Below, piece by piece: positions 1 to 5,568 of a stretch of DNA of 6,980 bases (position 1 is its first letter; every line of letters starts with the position of its first letter). A program made the translations under genes and the position numbers. A model generated the notes under the pieces. The model was given only the letters and a program-made list of their open reading frames with translations, had not been told where the DNA came from and did no database searches. Origin of the DNA: Lentisphaeraceae bacterium (GTDB lineage Bacteria; Verrucomicrobiota; Kiritimatiellia; RFP12; DVOR01); assembly GCA_004555175.1 (NCBI GenBank), contig SFJE01000053.1, positions 1 through 6,980 on the forward strand, read 5' to 3'.

Positions 1-363
1 TATGAAATTATAATCAAAAAACGATGTATACCTTTCTCAAGATTAGAACGTTTTTGGTGTTGGCTACGCCAAGGTGTGACGCGTAATTGAGTGATTATAT
101 GAATATATGATGGACTATGTCAAAAAACATTTCTAAGTCGAAGATTGCAATCGTATGATGTTATGACACATTCTTTGAATTCTTTATGTAGCCTCTCAGC
201 GGCAGGACTGTAAGATGCCTTCGAGATGAGTAAAGTATTTGATTTCCTCGTTAGATAATCGATGTTGAAAGTAGTCTTTACGCCATAATGGGCGTGGTGC
301 TTATGAGCGGTGGATACTTTGGGTAAATCTCATTTCCGGGATAAGGGTGCCGCGCGAAGGGTG
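1..363. other. AT-rich flank without a supportable gene
   Basis: Counting bases gives about 37% G+C over the first 300 positions, against roughly 60% or more in the genes that follow; the change occurs between about 300 and 360. No open frame here has a start codon, ribosome binding site and convincing protein sequence. Frame 1 is open from the window edge to a TGA at 88-90 (29 codons, ending WLRQGVTRN) and could be the tail of a gene entering from the left. The minus strand is also open from about 116 to the edge, so neither is reliable. Small inverted repeats are present: TTGGC/GCCAA at 60-72 and ACGCC/GGCGT at 280-295. It could be intergenic DNA, the edge of an acquired segment, or a decayed gene. 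Confidence 0.6.
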
Positions 364-393
364 TTGCCGAGGGCGGGGGGTGTGTGCTATGAT
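364..393 (+). promoter_or_regulatory. Predicted sigma-70-type promoter with extended -10 for the metalloenzyme/purM unit
   Basis: A -35-like TTGCCG (364-369) is followed after 18 bases by TATGAT (388-393). TG at 385-386, one base before the hexamer, gives the extended -10 pattern TGcTATGAT. A start of transcription about seven bases after the hexamer falls near 399-402, on or next to the ATG at 402. The match to the consensus is seen directly; promoter activity and leaderless translation are inferred. Confidence 0.6.
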
Positions 394-401
394 GTGTTCG
401 T

Positions 402-1244
402 ATGCGCGTGCTTTATGTCTTTATCGATGGCGTTGGCTATGGCGAGCCGGGGGAGCAGAATCCGGTTTGCCCGGCGGTTTGCCCGACGCTGTGCGCGCTG
501 ATGGACAGGGCGGTGCATTTGGATGCGTGCTTGAATGTGCCGGGGTTGCCGCAGTCGGCGACGGGGCAGTCGACGCTTTATACGGGGGTGAATGCGCCGC
601 AGGTGATGGGGCGGCACAAGGAGGGTTTCCCGGGGCCGACGCTTTGCAAGTTGTTGCAGGAGGGGAACTTATTTATGGAGCTGCGGCGGCGGGGGCTGCG
701 GGTCTGCTTTGCCGATGCGTACTTTGCCGACACGGCCGATGAGTTGGCGGCGCGGCGCTTTAAGAGTGTGACGACGATTATGTCGCTGACTACCCCGGAG
801 GTGATTCGCTATCAGCGCGATATGCTTGCCGGGCGGGCGGTGTTGCATGATTTGACGCGCGAGGCGATTGTTCCCAAGGGTTATACTGGGCCGTTGATTA
901 CGCCAGAGGTGGCGGCCGAGCAGTTGCTGGATATTGCCGCGGAGAATGACTTTACGCTTTTTGAGTACTTCCTGACGGATATTGCCGGGCACTCGCAGAA
1001 TCGTGAGCGGGCCGAGGGCGTGTTGAGTTCGCTGGATCGTTGCCTGACGAAATTGGTGGCCGGGCGCGACGAGGAGACGCTGTTGCTGATTACCTCCGAC
1101 CACGGGAATATTGAGGATTTGGGCACGCGCGGGCACACCTTTAACCCGGTGCCGCTGATTGCCGTGGGGCCGCACGCCGAGGAGATTCTCGCGGGGGCTT
1201 CCTCGCTGATGGATGTGATGCCGCACTTGATGCGGGTGATTTAA
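402..1244 (+). CDS. Alkaline-phosphatase-superfamily metalloenzyme (phosphoglycerate-mutase-like), substrate unknown
   Basis: A 280-residue cytoplasmic protein without a signal peptide. It carries the dispersed metal ligands of the alkaline phosphatase/phosphopentomutase/independent phosphoglycerate mutase superfamily: Asp9 in FIDGVGYG, a likely nucleophile Thr54 in LPQSATGQSTLYTG, Asp193 and His197 in TDIAGHS, Asp233 and His234 in SDHGN, and His245 in RGHTF. By analogy, Asp193, His197 and His245 would bind one metal, and Asp9, Thr54, Asp233 and His234 the other. It is far shorter than independent phosphoglycerate mutase (about 500 residues) and lacks an obvious inserted transferase domain. 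It resembles proteins annotated only as 'metalloenzyme domain protein'; phosphatase, phosphodiesterase or mutase chemistry are all possible. The ATG at 402 is the only credible start because Asp9 lies so near the N-terminus, yet there is no Shine-Dalgarno. It is the first gene of a unit with the secreted protein and purM. Its codons favour G/T endings, unlike its neighbours. Confidence 0.87.
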   Translation: MRVLYVFIDGVGYGEPGEQNPVCPAVCPTLCALMDRAVHLDACLNVPGLPQSATGQSTLYTGVNAPQVMGRHKEGFPGPTLCKLLQEGNLFMELRRRGLRVCFADAYFADTADELAARRFKSVTTIMSLTTPEVIRYQRDMLAGRAVLHDLTREAIVPKGYTGPLITPEVAAEQLLDIAAENDFTLFEYFLTDIAGHSQNRERAEGVLSSLDRCLTKLVAGRDEETLLLITSDHGNIEDLGTRGHTFNPVPLIAVGPHAEEILAGASSLMDVMPHLMRVI

Positions 1245-1257
1245 GGAGGAGGGAACG

Positions 1258-2283
1258 ATGAAGTTTTTGCCCCTGTCTCTCTTGTTCGTGGCCGCAGGCG
1301 TGGCCGTTGCCGCTGAGGTGATCCCCAACAAGCCCTATGATGGGCCCATTAAATGTGAGGGAAGTGAGACCACCTCCTTGACCATCAGCGGTTCGCCGTC
1401 CATTCAAGAAGGGACCACGCTCTTGCTCACTGCGCAGATGACCTTTACCCTGCCCACCGAAAAACCGGCCTATGACGATGAGGTGCGCGCTTCCAAGCTC
1501 GCCATTACGGCCGATCCCGACGGCACCATTCAGGTGGCCGACGGTACCAAAAGCGCTTGGGTCTCTAGTGGCTATACGGTCGCGGATGGCGGCTCGGTGA
1601 TGATGCGCGCCGAAGGCAAGCTCTATAGCAAGAACAAGTTGGCCTTTAAGGTCACCTTCTCGCCAATCGCAGCGGCCAATTCGGCGGTTGACCCGGCGGC
1701 GGTGAAGACGGTAGAGGTGGTTTCGCCCGCTTCGGAGACCACGCTTAGCGGCTTTACCTTCACGGGCGAGGGGGAGACCGCGGCGCTTACCTTGGGCTTG
1801 GTGGATATGGCCATTCTGCCGCCGCCGGCGGCGGAGGGTTCCACGCAGGACCCCGCGCTGGTCGAGAAGTATATTGCGTGGGCGAACGAGACCGGAAGCG
1901 CCGTGGCTGATAGCAACCTCGATGAAGCAACTAAGCAAAACGCCTTTGCGATGAACGCCGGCGGCAAGCCGAGCCTTACCATCACCGCCATCGACCCCAC
2001 TGCCGGCACCATCACCGTCAAGGGCAGCTATACCGACCCCAAGACCGACCCCGAGGGCACGAGCAAGACACCGGTGGACCTCAAGACCATCAATGGCGTG
2101 CTCACCATCGCCTCGCGCGAAAGCCTGGGCGGAGCGGAGACCATCCAGACCGTCAATGTCACGACGGCCGTATCGGATGGCAAGGCGGTGGTCGTCCCGT
2201 TGCCCGAGGGCGCGCGCTTCGTCAAGGCCGCAGTCTCAGTCAATCCCCCGGCGGCGACCGCGGACGAAGGTAACGCCGAATAA
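1258..2283 (+). CDS. Secreted protein of unknown function, predicted beta-rich
   Basis: A 341-residue protein with a Sec-type signal peptide: Lys2, a hydrophobic core LPLSLLFVAAGVAVAA, and cleavage probably after Ala18 or Ala19. The mature part has a single cysteine (Cys33) and no transmembrane helix. It is rich in Thr, Ser, Val and Gly with alternating hydrophobic stretches, which suggests beta-sandwich domains. One region spans about residues 20-190. A short helical segment near 200-225 (VEKYIAWANETG) introduces a C-terminal domain with SLTITAIDPTAG, NGVLTIASRESLGG (279 onward) and a terminal GARFVKAAVSV (from 318). That last arrangement recalls repeat-type C-terminal domains in exported proteins of Kiritimatiellae and relatives, recalled from memory and untested. 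A strong Shine-Dalgarno (GGAGGAGG, 1245-1252) directly follows the upstream TAA, 13 bases before the ATG, so coupling to the metalloenzyme gene is likely. I do not recognise a function; no catalytic motif or carbohydrate-binding signature is evident. Confidence 0.8.
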   Translation: MKFLPLSLLFVAAGVAVAAEVIPNKPYDGPIKCEGSETTSLTISGSPSIQEGTTLLLTAQMTFTLPTEKPAYDDEVRASKLAITADPDGTIQVADGTKSAWVSSGYTVADGGSVMMRAEGKLYSKNKLAFKVTFSPIAAANSAVDPAAVKTVEVVSPASETTLSGFTFTGEGETAALTLGLVDMAILPPPAAEGSTQDPALVEKYIAWANETGSAVADSNLDEATKQNAFAMNAGGKPSLTITAIDPTAGTITVKGSYTDPKTDPEGTSKTPVDLKTINGVLTIASRESLGGAETIQTVNVTTAVSDGKAVVVPLPEGARFVKAAVSVNPPAATADEGNAE

Positions 2284-2327
2284 CCCCCTTTTCCCTTTCA
2301 TCCTAGAGCAGAAAGACAGACGAAACT

Positions 2328-3359
2328 ATGGATAAGCAGAACAGCGCCTACGCCGCAGCCGGCGTGGATATCGATAAGAAGATGAGCGGCATCGAGACCA
2401 TCAAGCAGATGGTTAAGCAGACGGTCACCCCTGGCGTGATTGGCGGCATCGGCAGCTTCGGTGGGCTCTTCCAGTCGCCCGGGGCCGACACCATCCTCGT
2501 GGCCTCCGCCGATGGCGTGGGCACCAAGCTCAAGGTCGCCGCGATGGCTGGCCGCCACGACACCGTCGGGCAGGACATTGTCAACCACTGCGTCAACGAC
2601 ATTCTTGTGCAAGGGGCCACCCCGCTCTTCTTCCTGGACTACATTGGTGCCTCGGTCTTCGACTCGGCCATCTTCAATGATGTGGTCAAGGGTCTGTGCA
2701 AGGCCTGCGCCGAGAACAACTGCGCGCTCCTGGGCGGCGAAACCGCCGAGATGCCCGGCCTCTACCCGGTGGGCGAGTATGACCTCGTGGGCACGATTGT
2801 GGGTCAGGTGAAGAAGGATAAGGTCATCACCGGCGAGAAGATTGCGGTGGGCGACGTGCTCATCGGCCTGCCCTCGGGCGGTCTGCAGACCAATGGCTTC
2901 TCCCTGGCGCGCAAGGTTATCTTCGAGCAGGAAGGCCTCAAGCCCGAGGATCTCCTCCCGGGCACGGAGACCACCTGTGCCGATGCGCTCCTCGCCGTCC
3001 ACAAGAGCTTCCTGAAGCCGGTGCTCAAGGTGATGGAGGCCGGCGTGGACATCCACGGCATGGCCCACATCACCGGCGGCGGTTTCTACGACAACATCCC
3101 GCGCGTCCTGCCCAAGACCGTCGATGTCACCATCGACTCGGCCGCCTGGGAGGTGCCGCAAGTCTTCAAGTTCATCGGCGAGAAGGGGGGCGTGGCCAAG
3201 GAGGAGATGTACCGCGTCTTCAATATGGGCATTGGCTTCATCCTCATCGTCTCCACGGCCGATGCCGGGGCCACCCTCAAGGCCCTGGAAGAAGCCGGCG
3301 AGAAGCCCGTCGTCATCGGCGGAGTCAATCCCGGCCACAAGGTCGTTCACGTGCTCTAA
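2328..3359 (+). CDS. purM: Phosphoribosylformylglycinamidine cyclo-ligase (AIR synthetase)
   Basis: A 343-residue cytosolic enzyme of de novo purine synthesis. It uses ATP to close formylglycinamidine ribonucleotide to aminoimidazole ribonucleotide. Length and motif order match the family: N-terminal YAAAGVDIDKK, GGIGSFGGLF, ADGVGTKLK (Asp62-Lys67 part of the ATP site), VNDILVQGA, GGETAEMPGLY (136 onward), LPSGGLQTNGFSLAR (from 181), HITGGGF (247 onward) and MYRVFNMGIGF. The start at ATG 2328 is chosen because the family-typical N-terminus begins there, although the upstream sequence has only a weak purine run and no clear Shine-Dalgarno. Gln187 stands where many relatives have His (SGGLHTNG). 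The gene lies 44 bases after the secreted-protein gene and is followed by a strong terminator, making it the last gene of a three-gene unit. No other purine gene is visible in the window. Identity is certain; the operon is inferred. Confidence 0.98.
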   Translation: MDKQNSAYAAAGVDIDKKMSGIETIKQMVKQTVTPGVIGGIGSFGGLFQSPGADTILVASADGVGTKLKVAAMAGRHDTVGQDIVNHCVNDILVQGATPLFFLDYIGASVFDSAIFNDVVKGLCKACAENNCALLGGETAEMPGLYPVGEYDLVGTIVGQVKKDKVITGEKIAVGDVLIGLPSGGLQTNGFSLARKVIFEQEGLKPEDLLPGTETTCADALLAVHKSFLKPVLKVMEAGVDIHGMAHITGGGFYDNIPRVLPKTVDVTIDSAAWEVPQVFKFIGEKGGVAKEEMYRVFNMGIGFILIVSTADAGATLKALEEAGEKPVVIGGVNPGHKVVHVL

Positions 3360-3372
3360 ATCCGGCTCTTAC

Positions 3373-3414
3373 GCCCCCTTCGGCCTAGTAAACGGCGAAG
3401 GGGGCTTCTTTTTT
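3373..3414 (+). terminator. Strong intrinsic terminator after purM
   Basis: GCCCCCTTCG (3373-3382) pairs perfectly with CGAAGGGGGC (3396-3405), a 10-bp stem with a 13-base loop, followed at once by TTCTTTTTT (3406-3414). It starts 13 bases after the purM stop codon and should end the upstream unit. The next gene begins only 15 bases beyond the T-tract, so it could also act as an attenuator for the esterase gene. Confidence 0.93.
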
Positions 3415-3418
3415 CTAC

Positions 3419-3423
3419 AGAGG
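3419..3423 (+). promoter_or_regulatory. Ribosome binding site that fixes the esterase start
   Basis: AGAGG (within AGAGGTG) lies six bases before ATG 3430. The reading frame is open upstream to at least 3124 through purM, so this site together with the signal peptide decides the start. It sits immediately behind the T-tract of the preceding terminator. Confidence 0.75.
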
Positions 3424-3429
3424 TGTGGC

Positions 3430-5064
3430 ATGAAGCGGTTGGTATGGGTGCTATTGGCGGTGGTGATGGCGGCGGGCGCGTGGGCGCAGCGGGTGAAGGT
3501 GGCGTGCATTGGCGATTCGATTACCTTTGGCTTCGGGCTCAAGGCGCGCGATAAGGAGTCTTATCCCGTCAAACTCCAGGCGCTCTTGGGGAGCGACTAC
3601 GAGGTGCGCAACTTCGGCAACTCAGGCCGCGGCATCTACCAGCACTCTTGGCGCGGCAAGGAGAAGCGCGCCTATCGCGCGATGAAGGAGCACCAGGAGG
3701 CGCTGGCTTGGCAACCGGACATTGTCATCTGCAACTTGGGCATCAACGATTGCGGCGAGTTCCTCAAGACCGAGCGCCGCGCCCCGGGCACCTTCCGCAA
3801 GGACTACCTCGCGCTCTTGGCCGACTATCAGGCGCTCCCCTCTCATCCCAAGTTCTACCTCTGGACCAGGCTCTCGCCCCTCGCGCCCGGTCAGAAGTTC
3901 TACCGCAGCCCCGAGCCTTTCCTGATGCAGCGCGAGCTTGAGGCCGTGGCCGCCGAGGTCAACGCCGTGGCCATCGATATGGAGACGCCCCTCAAGCCCT
4001 ACGTGACCACCTTCTTCCCCGATAAGATCCACCCCAACGCCCAGGGCGCCGCCCTCATCGCCATCACCACTGCCGAGGCCCTCAAGCCCGGAAAGGTCGA
4101 CCGCGCCAAGGCCGCGCGCGAGCGCATCACCAATAGCCAAGGTTGGGCTCTCCCCTGGCCCGCCACTGAGCCCGTCACCCTCCCCGAAGGTCTGGAAGGC
4201 AAGGCCGAGACCTGGCTCTGCGCCGGCCAATCCAATATGTTCTGGCCCCTCAGTCGCTGCACGGCTGCCGCCGAAGAGGCCGCCGAGACCGCGAATCACG
4301 AAATCTGGCTCTGGGACTACGTCAGCGGGGTCTGGCAGCGCATCACCCCCCAGAATGCCGGCATCTGGAGCGCGATGGCCATCTCCTTCGCCAACCGCCG
4401 CGCCCGCGCCTCGGGTAAGCCCATCGCCCTTCTACTCGTGGGCGTGGGCGGCGCCCCCACCGAATCCTTCCTGGCCGCGGATGTGATGGCCGCCGTCAAG
4501 CCCGATGGCTCGCCCAAGTATCCGCGCCTACACAAGATTGTCACCAACCGCAAGCCCCTCGACCAGAACGAGGATTATCCGCGCACCTGGTGCAAGCAGG
4601 TTTACCCCAACCGTCTGCGGCAGGAATCGGCAGGCTGGGAGGTCAACCGCCTCTACAACTGCGCGATTGCGCGCGTCCGCACCCTCCCGCTCACCGGCGT
4701 CCTCTGGTACCAAGGCGAGAGCAACGCCTCGGTGGCCATCGGTGGCGAGCGGGATACGCCCCTCGAGGAACCCTATATGGAGGAGACCCTGCACGCGGTG
4801 ATTGAGAGCCTTCGTCCCAACGACAAGATTCCTTTCCTGATGGTGGGTCTGCCCGTGATGAACCGCCCCTGGGAGCCCTACCGCAAACTCCAAGCCAATG
4901 TCTGCGCCGCCACCCCCAACGCCATCTACCTCGACACCTTCTCCCGCAAACTCGGCGAAGCAAACAATATCCACCCCAAGAACAAGTGCCCCTTCGCCGA
5001 CCTTGCCGCCGAAGCCGCTGACTTGGCCCTCGACCCCGCCAAGCCCACCCCTCACAGCCTCTAA
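3430..5064 (+). CDS. Secreted two-domain esterase: SGNH hydrolase plus sialate O-acetylesterase-like domain
   Basis: A 544-residue protein with a signal peptide (MKRLVWVLLAVVMAAGAWA, cleavage probably after Ala19). Domain 1, about residues 21-220, is an SGNH/GDSL hydrolase: GDSITFG with nucleophile Ser30, NFGNSGRG around Gly66, GIND with Asn106, and DKIHPN with Asp198 and His201, so the catalytic set is complete. Domain 2, about 255-540, matches the sialate O-acetylesterase (SASA/DUF303) type: AGQSNM with Ser268, LWYQGESNAS (425-434) and NNIHPKNK with His515. Asn513 occupies the place before IHP where relatives usually have Asp. Both halves belong to families that remove O-acetyl or similar acyl groups from sugars, so deacylation of acetylated glycans in the periplasm or outside the cell is the likely role; the exact sugar cannot be read from sequence. 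The upstream open frame within purM is rejected in favour of ATG 3430, which has a ribosome binding site and the signal peptide. It is probably a separate unit, although no good promoter lies between terminator and start. Confidence 0.92.
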   Translation: MKRLVWVLLAVVMAAGAWAQRVKVACIGDSITFGFGLKARDKESYPVKLQALLGSDYEVRNFGNSGRGIYQHSWRGKEKRAYRAMKEHQEALAWQPDIVICNLGINDCGEFLKTERRAPGTFRKDYLALLADYQALPSHPKFYLWTRLSPLAPGQKFYRSPEPFLMQRELEAVAAEVNAVAIDMETPLKPYVTTFFPDKIHPNAQGAALIAITTAEALKPGKVDRAKAARERITNSQGWALPWPATEPVTLPEGLEGKAETWLCAGQSNMFWPLSRCTAAAEEAAETANHEIWLWDYVSGVWQRITPQNAGIWSAMAISFANRRARASGKPIALLLVGVGGAPTESFLAADVMAAVKPDGSPKYPRLHKIVTNRKPLDQNEDYPRTWCKQVYPNRLRQESAGWEVNRLYNCAIARVRTLPLTGVLWYQGESNASVAIGGERDTPLEEPYMEETLHAVIESLRPNDKIPFLMVGLPVMNRPWEPYRKLQANVCAATPNAIYLDTFSRKLGEANNIHPKNKCPFADLAAEAADLALDPAKPTPHSL

Positions 5065-5069
5065 CACTC

Positions 5070-5167
5070 GGGGCCTCGCCGCCCCCGTACTCTGGTGTGG
5101 GGACTGCTCGTCCCCACACTCCTCGGCAGGACTACTCGCCCTGCACCCCGGGAGCGCGGTATGCTCC
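5070..5167 (+). repeat. Array of short imperfect palindromes (hairpin cluster)
   Basis: Four small hairpins follow in a row: GGGGC/GCCCC (5070-5085), a perfect 10-bp stem GTGTGGGGAC/GTCCCCACAC with loop TGCTC (5095-5119), GCAGG/CCTGC (5126-5144) and GGAGC/GCTCC (5151-5167). The second and third share GGACTGCTCGTCC (5101-5113) and GGACTACTCGCCC (5129-5141), identical at 11 of 13 positions and 28 bases apart. The first also has CTCG in its loop (5075-5078), 32 bases before the next. None has a T-tract, so they are not ordinary terminators. They look like related units of a dispersed palindromic repeat, but copies elsewhere cannot be seen from this window. Confidence 0.65.
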
Positions 5168-5173
5168 ACCCCA

Positions 5174-5204
5174 GCCGATGCGCCCTCTGGGCACGTCGGC
5201 TTTT
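5174..5204 (+). terminator. Probable intrinsic terminator of the esterase gene
   Basis: GCCGATGCGCCC (5174-5185) faces GGGCACGTCGGC (5189-5200) across a 3-base loop. Ten of twelve positions are Watson-Crick pairs, one is a G-U wobble and one a mismatch. Only four T follow (5201-5204), so it is weaker than the purM terminator. It stands 110 bases after the esterase stop codon, at the end of the hairpin array, and may simply be the array's last member. Confidence 0.5.
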
Positions 5205-5290
5205 GGCATCCTAAAGCCTCGCGCGCTTCATCTTTCTTGAAACCCTAACTGGCTCCAACCCCAGCCCGGTCCGACCTCAACCTGAACAAT

Positions 5291-5388
5291 GCCCGAGTCC
5301 AACCCGCGCGAGGCGCTGGACAGACAATTATCCCTGGGGGTTAATTATTCTGCTGGCCCGAGTTCAAGGTCTACCCGGCCCGAGTCCA
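5291..5388 (+). repeat. Three copies of an 11-base motif GCCCGAGTCCA
   Basis: GCCCGAGTCCA occurs at 5291-5301 and 5378-5388, with one variant GCCCGAGTTCA at 5356-5366. All lie in the same orientation within 98 bases and are spaced 65 and 22 bases apart, which is too irregular for a CRISPR array. The role is unknown; decayed tandem duplication or a binding-site cluster are both possible. Confidence 0.5.
5326..5346. other. AT-rich imperfect dyad
   Basis: AATTATCCC (5326-5334) and GGGTTAATT (5338-5346) are inverted repeats matching at 8 of 9 positions around TGG. It is an AT-rich island in GC-rich surroundings, between two copies of the 11-base motif. Operator-like or hairpin-forming; no adjacent promoter is obvious. 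Confidence 0.4.
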
Positions 5389-5433
5389 GGATCATGCGGC
5401 AGGTGGCGGGGCCTTTGGCCTTGCATTCATCGC

Positions 5434-5513
5434 TCATTGAATGGCGGCTTCTGCCACAAGTTTATCGTAGAGCGCCTGGGCTTCTTTGTCTGAAACTGCT
5501 GTAACAGAAAAAA
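5434..5513 (-). other. Coding-like tail in the argG frame, downstream of its stop codon
   Basis: After the argG TAA (5571-5569) the same frame stays open for 44 codons to a TGA at 5436-5434. Its last part reads as a plausible helical C-terminus (SDKEAQALYDKLVAEAA). There is no start codon with a ribosome binding site, and the argG terminator stem lies inside the stretch, so independent expression is unlikely. It may be a gene remnant, a lost ArgG extension, or chance openness in GC-rich DNA. Confidence 0.2.
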
Positions 5514-5543
5514 GTTTGGGCGCTTCGGGGGAAGCGCCCAAAC
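5508..5543 (-). terminator. Strong intrinsic terminator of argG
   Basis: On the minus strand GTTTGGGCGCTTC (5543-5531) pairs perfectly with GAAGCGCCCAAAC (5526-5514) across a CCCC loop, a 13-bp stem followed directly by six T (5513-5508). It begins 25 bases after the argG stop codon. On the plus strand no T-tract follows, so it acts in one direction only. Confidence 0.95.
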
Positions 5544-5568
5544 GGTTGGGATGGCGGCGGGGCCGCGA

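Larger units (their letters stand above)
5205..5507. other. Convergent intergenic region without a supportable gene
   Basis: Between the esterase terminator and the argG terminator I find no gene with a start, ribosome binding site and credible product. The stretch holds a triplicated 11-base motif, an AT-rich dyad, a small hairpin CATTCA/TGAATG (5424-5443) and, on the minus strand, a coding-like tail in the argG frame (listed separately). Confidence 0.6.

Noticed and set aside
60..72. Small palindrome TTGGC-tac-GCCAA
   Set aside because: A 5-bp dyad is expected by chance at this scale and no promoter or gene start is next to it.
310..742. Overlapping short frames around the start of the metalloenzyme gene
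   Set aside because: They are alternative frames of the same DNA; only the 402 frame shows superfamily motifs.
2298..3350. A 350-codon open frame on the minus strand opposite purM
   Set aside because: Antisense shadow of purM, with a composition biased to His, Gly, Asp and Leu typical of reverse-complemented GC-rich codons.
3124..3429. Upstream in-frame extension of the esterase gene
   Set aside because: It overlaps purM in another frame, is Ser/Arg/Pro-rich noise and would bury the signal peptide; ATG 3430 has a ribosome binding site.
5291..5388. CRISPR array
   Set aside because: The repeats are only 11 bases and the spacing is irregular (65 and 22 bases).
5289..5504. A 71-codon plus-strand open frame in the convergent gap
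   Set aside because: No ribosome binding site and no recognisable motif; it mostly translates the triplicated 11-base motif (PES... repeats).
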